From: Verrucomicrobiota bacterium
GTDB taxonomy: Bacteria; Verrucomicrobiota; Verrucomicrobiae; Chthoniobacterales; UBA10450
Length of the DNA: 9,428 nucleotides
Direction of reading: 5' to 3'
Assembly: GCA_003219495.1 (NCBI GenBank)
Contig: QHOZ01000082.1
Coordinates: 1 to 9,428, forward strand
Positions 1-6,176 of this stretch are shown piece by piece. The notes beneath the pieces were generated by a model. It was given only the letters and a program-made list of their open reading frames with translations, had not been told where the DNA came from and searched no databases. Each line of letters begins with the position of its first letter. Within the stretch, counting starts at the first letter, position 1. Made by a program: the position numbers and the translations under genes.

Positions 1-296
1 CGCATGATAGGTGAAAGATCGACCGTCTCCGGCCCGCGCAATTCGGTGTGCACGGCGAACGCCGGCACTTTGATGTCGTAGACAAATTTTTCCAGACACG
101 CAACGCACGTCACCTCGACCGGTTGTTTGACTGAGCCGTTCGCCCAGAGCGCTCCTTCGGCCAGGCCGATGTCGATCTTGTAGTGCATCGGTCCGGCGCA
201 GCGCACACCGTCAGATTCCAAATCCTGAATCAGGCAATCCTCTTCGCCCTCGAGATGCAGCCCCTCAGCCGGGACCTGTTTCAAATGAACTTTCAC
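1..296 (-). CDS. DUF177/YceD-family protein, 3' end cut by window edge
   Basis: The reading frame stays open from a GTG at 296 to the left edge and gives 98 residues. It holds a C-x2-C pair followed by a typical DUF177 context, CVACLEKF (Cys64, Cys67), after a region rich in Gly and acidic residues. DUF177 proteins (YceD in E. coli, YlbN in Bacillus) sit next to rpmF and are linked to 23S rRNA or ribosome biogenesis; their exact biochemical role is not settled. The start was chosen because an AGGA sits 6 bases upstream, overlapping the coaD stop codon, and because the gene begins 8 bases after coaD ends, so it is probably translated from the same mRNA. The expected next gene, rpmF, would lie outside the window. 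Family assignment rests on the Cys motif plus the coaD neighbour. Confidence 0.72.
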   Translation of the reverse strand, partial: MKVHLKQVPAEGLHLEGEEDCLIQDLESDGVRCAGPMHYKIDIGLAEGALWANGSVKQPVEVTCVACLEKFVYDIKVPAFAVHTELRGPETVDLSPIM

Positions 297-302
297 TGCG
301 AA

Positions 303-306
303 TCCT
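303..306 (-). promoter_or_regulatory. Shine-Dalgarno AGGA of the DUF177 gene, inside the coaD stop region
   Basis: AGGA on the minus strand overlaps the TAG stop of coaD and lies 6 bases before the GTG at 296. It supports that unusual start and implies coupled translation of the two genes. Confidence 0.5.
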
Positions 307-784
307 ACTGCTTGAATTTTTTTCCCAACGCGGCCGCCACATCGGCCGGCACAAACTTCGAAACGTCGCCGCCGAGCCGCCCAATTTCCTTCACCAACCT
401 CGAACTCAAATACGTGTACTCCTCCTTCGGCATTAAGAAGATCGTTTCCACGCTGTCCTGTAGTTTTCGATTCATCAACGCCATCTGAAATTCGAATTCG
501 AAATCGGAGACTGCGCGCAGTCCGCGAACAACCGCATTGGCCTGCTCGCGCGTCGCGAAATCGATGAGCAATCCCTCAAAATGCGCGACGCGCACGTTGT
601 CGATCCTGCCCACGGTTCGGCGGAGTAAATCGAGGCGCTCCTCGAGCGAGAAGAGCGCTTGTTTCTCGTCGTTGTGCGCGACGGCCACGATCACTTCGTC
701 GAACAGTTTTCGCGCGCGCTCGACCACGTCGAGGTGGCCATTGGTGACCGGATCGAAGCTGCCGGGATAAATTGCGCGTTTCAT
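305..784 (-). CDS. coaD: Pantetheine-phosphate adenylyltransferase (PPAT)
   Basis: CoaD transfers AMP from ATP to 4'-phosphopantetheine to make dephospho-CoA, the fourth step of CoA synthesis, in the cytosol. The 159-residue protein has the normal family length. It begins with the nucleotidyltransferase signature YPGSFDPVTNGHLD (residues 6-19, with the T/HxGH motif as TNGH at 14-17), has the RGLR segment at 87-90, and carries the second ATP-binding motif as YLSSRLVKE (125-133). The ATG at 784 places the first strand exactly where the family starts; no good Shine-Dalgarno precedes it. It is the first gene of a minus-strand unit with the DUF177 gene, and is divergent from the stress protein gene across about 112 bases. 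Confidence 0.97.
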   Translation of the reverse strand: MKRAIYPGSFDPVTNGHLDVVERARKLFDEVIVAVAHNDEKQALFSLEERLDLLRRTVGRIDNVRVAHFEGLLIDFATREQANAVVRGLRAVSDFEFEFQMALMNRKLQDSVETIFLMPKEEYTYLSSRLVKEIGRLGGDVSKFVPADVAAALGKKFKQ

Positions 785-896
785 TTCGGCGGAAGCTCAA
801 TCATTCGCGCGCAAACTTCAAATCAACGATTCGCGGCGGCGAACGCCAAAGAGTGGGGCGGCCATTTGCCGAAGTGTCTGCAAAAGCGGAAGATAT
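785..896. promoter_or_regulatory. Divergent intergenic region between coaD and the stress protein gene
   Basis: This 112-base gap must hold the promoters of both divergent units, but I find no convincing -35/-10 pair on either strand. It contains a small perfect inverted repeat, TTCGC-GGCG-GCGAA, at 830-843. A GGAAG at 888-892, four bases before the ATG at 897, is a plausible ribosome binding site. Confidence 0.4.
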
Positions 897-1739
897 ATGC
901 CCCGCATAATGATGAATCCGTCCAACTACAAAAAGATCGCGGTTGCGAGCGCGTTTTCACCGCGCTTCGAGCAGGTTCTCTCGGAAGCGGGCCGGATTCA
1001 AAATCGTTTCGGCGGGGACTTGAGTTTGATCTACGTCGGTGAGCGCAGCGAGGAAACGACTGGAAAATTTCGCGAAATCTTAAGTCGATTGAAATTGCCC
1101 GACGATTCGCCTGTTTATTATGGCCAGGGTGATCCGGCGGATGGAATTCTGCGCGCCATCGCGGAAAACAATGTCGATCTTATCGTCGCCGGCGCATTGG
1201 AAAAAGAAAGCGCCCTTCATCCGTTTCTTGGAAAGGTGGCCCGGCGACTTTTACGCGAAGCAACTTGCTCGGTTCTCCTGTTCACTCATCCCGAGGTCGA
1301 GCCCAAGCCGATGCGCAAGATTGTTTTTGTCGCGAACTATTCCGACCACGCGCAGCGCGCGTTCCAGCAAACGCTGAAGCTCGCCGAAGCAGAAGGGTGC
1401 GAGCGGCTCTACGCGGTCCGCGTTTACACCACTTTCGATGAAGTTCGCGCGTCGACCTTTGTTGACGACGGCAGCGGAGCTCCGCGGCCGCGCACTTTCG
1501 ACGAGGAAGAAGACACGCTCGAAAAATTCGTGCTCGCCGCGGGGGATACGGATGTCCCGATCGAAGCGCGCTGCATTCGCGGCAATACTGGATTCGCGGC
1601 GTCGGACTTTGTGAAATCAGTCGAAGCCGATTTGCTCGTTGTCCCGGTGCACAAGAGCGAAACCTCGGCGGAACGCCTGCCGAATCACGTCGCGTGGATC
1701 GCGGACGTGATTCCATGCAATCTCTGGCTCGTTCGTTGA
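897..1739 (+). CDS. Tandem-domain universal stress protein (UspA superfamily)
   Basis: The 280-residue protein holds two UspA-like Rossmann-type domains. Domain 1 (about 11-130) starts with YKKIAVASAF and ends with an ARRLLREATCSVLLF strand. Domain 2 (about 139-280) starts with MRKIVFVANYSDHA and ends with WIADVIPCNLWLVR. Usp proteins are cytosolic stress-response proteins, some of which bind ATP. The usual ATP loop (G-2x-G-9x-G-S/T) is only partly kept: domain 1 has GAL-(11 residues)-GKV and domain 2 has no clear copy, so nucleotide binding is doubtful. A linker at about 185-208 is acidic and Pro/Arg rich. The ATG at 897 follows a GGAAG; the ATGs at 909 and 912 are alternatives that would remove four or five residues. 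It is followed after 5 bases by the YwaF-type gene, so the two are probably co-transcribed. The family call is firm; the ligand and role are not known. Confidence 0.85.
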   Translation: MPRIMMNPSNYKKIAVASAFSPRFEQVLSEAGRIQNRFGGDLSLIYVGERSEETTGKFREILSRLKLPDDSPVYYGQGDPADGILRAIAENNVDLIVAGALEKESALHPFLGKVARRLLREATCSVLLFTHPEVEPKPMRKIVFVANYSDHAQRAFQQTLKLAEAEGCERLYAVRVYTTFDEVRASTFVDDGSGAPRPRTFDEEEDTLEKFVLAAGDTDVPIEARCIRGNTGFAASDFVKSVEADLLVVPVHKSETSAERLPNHVAWIADVIPCNLWLVR

Positions 1740-1744
1740 GTTAG

Positions 1745-2473
1745 ATGACAACTACAGGCGCGCCTGAGTTTCACGCATTCGGTCTTTCGCATCTCATCGT
1801 CATCTTGTTGACGATCGTTTTGCCGTTTGTCCTGGCGTTGTTCGTCCATCGAACGAAATCGCCGCGCCTGGAACGCTCGATCCGCCTCACGATCTCGGCG
1901 TTGCTCTTAATAAATTATGTCGCCTACGTTTTCCTCGGTCGAAACTTTGGCGTCGATCAATGGTACAAATCGCTGCCGCTGCAATTGTGCGATTGGGCAA
2001 TGATCGTGATCATCGGCGCGCTTTGGACCGGCAACCGCCGCTGGCTTGAGATCGCGTACTTTTGGGGAATCGGCGGAACGTTACAGGCGCTCATCACGCC
2101 AAATTTGCAATTCGGCTTTCCCGATCTCCGCTTCATCAGTTTCTTCATCGCGCATTCCGGAATCATCGTCGGCATTATTTTCCTGATGTTGATCTACGGA
2201 TTTCGGCCAACCGCCAAAGGAATCGTGCGCACGTTTTTGTGGACGGAAGTTTATTTCGTCGTAGCGTTCACGGCCGATCTGCTGACCGGCGAGAACTACG
2301 GTTTTCTCCGCCACAAACCGGAAGCCGCGTCGTTGTTGAGCATGTTGTCGGACTCGCGCGTGCCTTATCTGCTCGAGTTCCACGCGCTCGCGTTTTTATT
2401 TTTCTGTGTGCTCTATACGCCGTTCGCGATTGTCGATCTTGTCCGCAAGCTAAGCGGCAAGCGCGCGATGTGA
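1745..2473 (+). CDS. YwaF / TIGR02206-family integral membrane protein
   Basis: A 242-residue, strongly hydrophobic protein with about six or seven predicted membrane segments (roughly 16-35, 48-66, 83-96, 103-120, 129-152, 163-181, 209-232). It shows features of the YwaF/TIGR02206 family: an N-terminal FHAFGLSHLIVI, a LPLQLCDW segment (Cys82), an IAHSGI histidine (His137) and a GENYGFL loop (182-188). This bacterial family is distantly related to eukaryotic TMEM164, described as an acyltransferase; whether the bacterial members do similar lipid chemistry is an inference. The start lies 5 bases after the stress protein stop with no strong Shine-Dalgarno. The TGA directly abuts the stop codon of the converging gene on the other strand. 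Confidence 0.8.
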   Translation: MTTTGAPEFHAFGLSHLIVILLTIVLPFVLALFVHRTKSPRLERSIRLTISALLLINYVAYVFLGRNFGVDQWYKSLPLQLCDWAMIVIIGALWTGNRRWLEIAYFWGIGGTLQALITPNLQFGFPDLRFISFFIAHSGIIVGIIFLMLIYGFRPTAKGIVRTFLWTEVYFVVAFTADLLTGENYGFLRHKPEAASLLSMLSDSRVPYLLEFHALAFLFFCVLYTPFAIVDLVRKLSGKRAM

Positions 2474-3418
2474 TTAATTTTCGCGCGCCGCGCGTTTGGT
2501 TTTCACCGCGTCGAGAAATTCCGTTGGCGCGAAGTCGTCCGTGAGCAGCGGCGCCTTTTTGTTCGCCTCGACGAGCGCCGGTCGAAACGCGCGCGCCGCG
2601 GCCGCAGGATCGACATTTTTCCGGAACACGGGACTGAATCCAAGCCGCGCTACGTTTTTGCAAAGATCTTCGAGCGACGGCGACTTGAAATTCGCAGCCA
2701 CCAAAATCGCATTGTCCGTCTCAGGAACTTCGAACAGGCCCAACTGCGGGAACACTTCGCGCATCGTGCGAATGTCGGACGCGAAGAGCGAGCTGTTCGT
2801 GTGCACGTTCGCGACGAACAAGCCGTCCGGGGTCATGTGCGCCTGCGCGAGCTTGTAGAATTCCATCGTTTTCAAATGCGGCGGCACGAATCCGCCACGA
2901 AACGCGTCGAGAATTATCCAGTCGTAAACGTTTTTCGAATGCCGGAGAAACATTCGGCCGTCCGCAACGTCGACTTTGTCGCGCTCGGATGGTTTGAACG
3001 CCAAATGCTTTTGCGCGAGCTCGAAAACTTTCGGATCGATCTCCACCGTTTCCATCGTCGCGGTCGGAAATGCCTGCTCGAAGAATTGGTTAAATCCGCC
3101 GCCGCCAAGTCCGATCATCAGCGCGTGCTTCGGGCTCGGATGAAAAATCGCGCTTGCCGCGATCCATCCCGTGTAAGGCACGACTAAATGCGTTGGATCG
3201 TTTAGATCGACCGCCGATTCGCGATAAAGCCGGCTGCGCCAAACGCTGCGCATCTCCACGATCGATCCGGAGCGCTCGATGGTGATGTGATTGTAAGGCG
3301 TCTCGAACGAAAGCGAATTTACCTCTGCGACGATTCGTTGGGCGAAGACGCAGACGAGGGCGATCGCGAGAACAAAACGGCCCAGAGCAAAAATTGAATT
3401 GCGGCGGCGGCGATCCAC
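2474..3418 (-). CDS. Spermidine-synthase-like catalytic domain (C-terminal part of a membrane-fused synthase)
   Basis: This frame carries a Rossmann methyltransferase-fold domain of the spermidine synthase superfamily. From the GTG at 3418 it gives 314 residues: a hydrophobic segment (about 15-26), a short beta region, then the cofactor-binding motifs GLGGGG (103-108), VEIDP (125-129), VADGR (151-155) and LDAF (170-173). In true aminopropyltransferases this binds decarboxylated SAM; here the polyamine-pocket motifs are not recognisable, so the substrate is unknown. The frame remains open further upstream to 3724, but that part is Arg/Ser-rich and overlaps the membrane half in another frame, so it is not real. 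No Shine-Dalgarno precedes the GTG, and the natural start is probably the ATG at 3954 of the membrane half, joined through a frame change at about 3374-3393. Treat this as one half of a broken or frameshifted gene. Confidence 0.72.
   Translation of the reverse strand: MDRRRRNSIFALGRFVLAIALVCVFAQRIVAEVNSLSFETPYNHITIERSGSIVEMRSVWRSRLYRESAVDLNDPTHLVVPYTGWIAASAIFHPSPKHALMIGLGGGGFNQFFEQAFPTATMETVEIDPKVFELAQKHLAFKPSERDKVDVADGRMFLRHSKNVYDWIILDAFRGGFVPPHLKTMEFYKLAQAHMTPDGLFVANVHTNSSLFASDIRTMREVFPQLGLFEVPETDNAILVAANFKSPSLEDLCKNVARLGFSPVFRKNVDPAAAARAFRPALVEANKKAPLLTDDFAPTEFLDAVKTKRAAREN
2482..2503 (+). terminator. Possible terminator for the stress protein-YwaF unit
   Basis: A GC-only hairpin, CGCGC-GCC-GCGCG (2482-2494), is followed on the plus strand by TTTGGTTTT. 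It starts 9 bases after the YwaF stop and lies inside the C-terminal codons of the converging gene. On the minus strand it is followed by A-rich sequence, so it could act only in the plus direction. The T run is interrupted, so the call is tentative. Confidence 0.4.
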
Positions 3419-3954
3419 CAGACGTGAAGCAAAACGCGCGTGCCGAATGTTGGAATCAGCACAAAGGCGGCAATCAACACGCCGATAATGTTTCCGAGTG
3501 TCGAAACTCCATTGAGCAAACCGGCCGAGCGTCCGGCCGCTTTTTCGCGACGATCGTACCAGGCGATGCACACCGGAGTTATACTCGACAAACTCAGCAC
3601 GGGAACAAAATAGAGCAGCGCGCACGCGGAAATGAGTTTCACCGGCAGATTTTCGATGTGAAGATCGAGCCAATCGCAAATCGCGGACGAAGCGAGACTG
3701 TTGAAGAGAAGCGTGAGCGCGCAAAGGATCATGAACACGGCGACGATGCGGCGCTGACTTGATGTCGATCTTGAGCTCACGGCCGCGCCGATGAACGAGC
3801 CGGTGCTAAACGCGGCGAGAAAAGTCGTGATCAAGCTCGCCCAAACGAAAATGGAATTGCCGAAAAATGGAGCGAGCACGCGGGACGCGACCAGTTGCAA
3901 GCCCATGCTGAGCATGCCGAGCAGGAAAACGAGACTGAACAAAAGCGCCGACAT
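3319..3954 (-). CDS. Membrane half of a fused membrane/spermidine-synthase-like protein
   Basis: The 211-residue reading frame starts with a hydrophobic helix and shows the N-terminal signature of membrane-fused spermidine synthase-like proteins: LVASRVLAPFFGNSIFVWAS (21-40), and GRSAGLLNGVSTLGNIIGVL (141-160) before FVLIPTFGTR (164-173). About six membrane segments are visible. The last 16 or so residues (SRSPSSASSPNESSQR) are unlike the family and come just before a TAA, while the continuing hydrophobic and catalytic sequence lies in the -1 frame. A join would give a protein of about 493 residues, the usual size for the family. The ATG at 3954 fits the family start. It is divergent from kdsA. 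Confidence 0.72.
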   Translation of the reverse strand: MSALLFSLVFLLGMLSMGLQLVASRVLAPFFGNSIFVWASLITTFLAAFSTGSFIGAAVSSRSTSSQRRIVAVFMILCALTLLFNSLASSAICDWLDLHIENLPVKLISACALLYFVPVLSLSSITPVCIAWYDRREKAAGRSAGLLNGVSTLGNIIGVLIAAFVLIPTFGTRVLLHVWWIAAAAIQFLLWAVLFSRSPSSASSPNESSQR

Positions 3955-3968
3955 GCTTCAAAAATATG

Positions 3969-3979
3969 AACGGTCCGTT
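3969..3979. promoter_or_regulatory. Short palindrome, possible operator
   Basis: AACGG-T-CCGTT is a perfect 5+5 dyad, lying 15 bases upstream of the start of the membrane-synthase gene. Its position suits a repressor site, but it is short enough to occur by chance. Confidence 0.25.
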
Positions 3980-3993
3980 ACGTTTCCGGCGAA

Positions 3994-4021
3994 CTGGGGG
4001 TTGTTTGGCTGGGGGTTGTTT
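3994..4021. repeat. Two tandem copies of a 13-base direct repeat
   Basis: CTGGGGGTTGTTT occurs at 3994-4006 and exactly again at 4009-4021, a spacing of 15 bases. It lies between the divergent membrane-synthase gene and kdsA, in non-coding DNA. It could be paired binding sites for a regulator or a slippage duplication. Confidence 0.85.
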
Positions 4022-4142
4022 CATTCATGAACACGAGTTTGAGGCGAGATGCGCTCTTTGTTCAAGGCAGTTGTCGCGAAGGAAAACAACGAAAGCCAAA
4101 CGGGGTCTTTAAAATTCGTGCATTCCTGCTTTGGTTAGGCTC

Positions 4143-4964
4143 ATGCCGCGAATCAAACCATTTCGCATTCGCAAGGTCACGATCGGTGGCAAGCGGCCGG
4201 TTTTTATTCTCGGCCCGTGCGTCATCGAATCGGAAAAGTTCATTTGGCGAATGGCGCGCGAGATCGCGAAGATCTGCAAAGGCGAGGATGTCGATCTTGT
4301 TTTCAAAGCTTCCTACGACAAAGCGAACCGCACTTCGGTGAAATCGTTTCGCGGATTTGGCGCGCGCGAAGGCTGCGAAATTTTGGCGGAGATTGGCAAG
4401 GAGCTGAAAGTTCCGGTGACAACGGACGTGCATTCGCCGGATGAAGCGAAGCTCGCGGGGGGAATGATCGATCTCCTGCAAATCCCTGCGTTTCTCTGCC
4501 GGCAAACGGATTTGCTGAAAGCGGCCGCGCAGAGCGGTCGCGCGGTGAACGTGAAGAAAGGACAATTTCTCGCGCCGTGGGATTTGAAAAACATTGCCGG
4601 CAAATTAATTGCCTTCGGTTGCAAAAGTTTTTGCTTCACCGAACGCGGGACAACTTTTGGCTATAATAATCTCGTGGCCGACATGCGCTCGCTCGCCTGG
4701 ATTCGCGAAGCCGGTTATCCGGTGATTTTCGATGCGACGCATTCGGTGCAGCGTCCGGGCGGAGGCGGTGACAAAACTTCAGGTGATGGTGCGCTCGCGC
4801 CGGTGTTGGCGCGCGCCGCGATGGCGACGGGTTGCGACGGAATTTTCATGGAAGTGCACGAGAACCCCTCACGCGCGATGTCTGATGCGGCGAATCAAGT
4901 TCCGCTAAAGCAGTTGCCGAAGCACCTGCGCATGTTAAAGGCTATCCATGCTGCCGTTTCGTAA
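4143..4964 (+). CDS. kdsA: 3-deoxy-D-manno-octulosonate 8-phosphate synthase
   Basis: KdsA condenses phosphoenolpyruvate with D-arabinose 5-phosphate to make Kdo-8-phosphate, the first committed step to the Kdo of the LPS inner core. The 273-residue protein has the family length. It shows the N-terminal strand FILGPCVIES (21-30), KASYDKANRTS (55-65, PEP/A5P binding), TTDVHSP (93-99), LLQIPAFLCRQTDLL (111-125), DATHSVQRPGG (197-207) and FMEVHENP (235-242). Cys26, His200, Glu237 and Asp248 match the four ligands of the metal-dependent class (as in Aquifex), in which the position equal to Asn26 of the E. coli enzyme is Cys. I chose the ATG at 4143, preceded by TTAGG; a TTG at 4131 would add four residues but has no ribosome binding site. 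It is the first gene of a kdsA-lptC-lptA-lptB run. Confidence 0.97.
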   Translation: MPRIKPFRIRKVTIGGKRPVFILGPCVIESEKFIWRMAREIAKICKGEDVDLVFKASYDKANRTSVKSFRGFGAREGCEILAEIGKELKVPVTTDVHSPDEAKLAGGMIDLLQIPAFLCRQTDLLKAAAQSGRAVNVKKGQFLAPWDLKNIAGKLIAFGCKSFCFTERGTTFGYNNLVADMRSLAWIREAGYPVIFDATHSVQRPGGGGDKTSGDGALAPVLARAAMATGCDGIFMEVHENPSRAMSDAANQVPLKQLPKHLRMLKAIHAAVS

Positions 4965-5502
4965 CGGTCGCTCGGGAAATCGCGGCCGCATTGTTCGTTT
5001 GTTGTCGATCTTACTCGTATCGATCTTTGCGTTTCAATCAGGTTGGGCGGCGAAACCAAAAGGGAAGGGAAGTAAGAAGTTGGCGACGGCAACGCCAAGC
5101 CCCGGCGAACAAAATTTAACCAACATTCCGCTGCCGATCGGTCACGAAGCGAAAGGTCTCGTGCTTCCCGATTTTGATTTGGAAGGGCATTTGCGCGGAA
5201 AATTCGAAGCGGCCTCCGCGAAACGTCTCGATGAAGAGCACATCGGCTTTCATTCATTGAAGATCACAACGTTTACGCCGGAAAATAAACCGGACGTGAC
5301 GATTCAGCTGAGCGATTCGGTTTTGAATTTGAAGACGCGCGTTTTGAGCTCGAACGACCGCACCACGATTCAGCGCGCCGATTTCAACATTGCGGGCGAC
5401 TCGGTCGAGTTCGACACCAACACGCGCACCGGCAAACTCGTTGGCAACGTGAAGATGGTGATCACGAGCCAATCGCAATTGTTAACAAACCCGAACGAGT
5501 GA
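4948..5502 (+). CDS. lptC: LptC-like LPS transport protein
   Basis: LptC links the inner-membrane LPS extractor (LptB2FG) to periplasmic LptA. The 184-residue product starts with a basic stretch and a hydrophobic helix (about 15-34) ending in GWAAKP, which could be either a cleaved signal peptide or a retained membrane anchor as in E. coli LptC. The periplasmic part shows an LptC/OstA-like beta-jellyroll pattern: LVLPDFDLEGHL (71-82), the repeated beta stretches at 101-135, and ADFNIAGDSVEFDTNTRTG (144-162) leading to LVGNVKMVI. The similarity is of a diverged kind, and the call depends partly on position between kdsA and lptA. The start overlaps the kdsA end by 17 bases, and the stop overlaps the next gene by 4 bases (GTGA), so translation is probably coupled. 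Confidence 0.78.
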   Translation: MLPFRNGRSGNRGRIVRLLSILLVSIFAFQSGWAAKPKGKGSKKLATATPSPGEQNLTNIPLPIGHEAKGLVLPDFDLEGHLRGKFEAASAKRLDEEHIGFHSLKITTFTPENKPDVTIQLSDSVLNLKTRVLSSNDRTTIQRADFNIAGDSVEFDTNTRTGKLVGNVKMVITSQSQLLTNPNE

Positions 5503-6176
5503 GCAGAGCGGCGGCCATTTTGATAGCGATAGTGTGCGTCGCAGTCGCGCGCTCGCCCGCGCAAACTTCGGAGTCGCCAACCGCCGCGGCGTCGCCAAAA
5601 AAGAAGCAGGAGAAAAAAACCAAAGACGCTTCGAATTCCAATCCGTTGCTCGCTGGAATCAAAGGCACTTCGAGCAACGAGCCGGTGACGACGGAAATTT
5701 ACGCGGACAATGCGTTCTTTGATTCGAGCAAAAACGAAGGAATTTTCAGCGGACACGTGAAGGTAGCCGATCCGCGGTTTACGTTGCAGGCCGAGAAGTT
5801 GACCGTTTACATCACAAAAGGAGAAAACCAGGGCTTGGACAAAGCGATCGCGGAAGGAAACGTCGCGGTGGTGCGAGATCGTCCCGATCCAAACGGCGGC
5901 GCGCCGACGCGCGCGGTCGGTCGTTCGGACCAGGCGACCTATATTGCGACCACCGGAAATGTGGAATTGCGCGGAAGTCCGCGGGTGCAGGAAGGCGTGA
6001 ACACGCACGTCGGCACAAGTCCCGACACGGTAATGATCGTGAATCAAAATGGACAACTGACAACGCGCGGCCCGAGCCGGACGGAGATTCGTCAGGAACC
6101 CAAGAACGACAACAACGGCGAAAAAAAGAGCGAGACGAAATCGGGCGCATCGCCGAAAACATCTGCCACACCATGA
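5499..6176 (+). CDS. lptA: LptA/OstA-like periplasmic LPS transport protein
   Basis: LptA forms the periplasmic bridge that carries LPS to the outer membrane. The 225-residue product has a signal peptide (about 1-21, AILIAIVCVAVARSPAQ), a Lys/Ser-rich linker (25-60), and an OstA-type beta-jellyroll core (about 63-190) with IFSGHVKVADPRFTLQAEKL (82-101), AIAEGNVAVVRD (116-127) and DQATYIATTGNVELRG (144-159). The last 30 or so residues are low-complexity, rich in Lys, Ser, Thr and Asn. The start is a GTG whose last bases form the stop codon of lptC (GTGA), and the gene ends in ATGA with the start of lptB, so the three genes are tightly coupled. It is longer than E. coli LptA (185 aa) because of the linker and tail. 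Confidence 0.85.
   Translation: MSRAAAILIAIVCVAVARSPAQTSESPTAAASPKKKQEKKTKDASNSNPLLAGIKGTSSNEPVTTEIYADNAFFDSSKNEGIFSGHVKVADPRFTLQAEKLTVYITKGENQGLDKAIAEGNVAVVRDRPDPNGGAPTRAVGRSDQATYIATTGNVELRGSPRVQEGVNTHVGTSPDTVMIVNQNGQLTTRGPSRTEIRQEPKNDNNGEKKSETKSGASPKTSATP

Larger units (their letters stand above)
3955..4142. promoter_or_regulatory. Divergent intergenic region before kdsA
   Basis: This 188-base gap separates the membrane-synthase gene from the kdsA-lpt operon and must hold promoters for both. No clear sigma-70 pair is visible. It contains a perfect 11-base palindrome and a tandem 13-base direct repeat, listed separately, and a TAAAAT at 4110-4115 that could be a -10 box for kdsA but lacks a recognisable -35. 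Confidence 0.4.

Noticed and set aside
183..488. A plus-strand 101-residue reading frame opposite coaD and the DUF177 gene
   Set aside because: Both minus-strand genes have clear motifs or coupling; this frame has none.
3419..3724. Upstream 306 bases of the long frame containing the synthase domain, as part of that protein
   Set aside because: The translation is Arg/Ser-rich and unlike any part of the family, while the overlapping frame encodes the expected membrane helices.
4131..4142. TTG at 4131 as the kdsA start
   Set aside because: No ribosome binding site precedes it, whereas the ATG at 4143 follows TTAGG and gives the normal N-terminus.
4027..4341. A plus-strand 104-residue frame beginning in the gap before kdsA
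   Set aside because: It overlaps kdsA out of frame, is Arg/Ser-rich and shows no motif.
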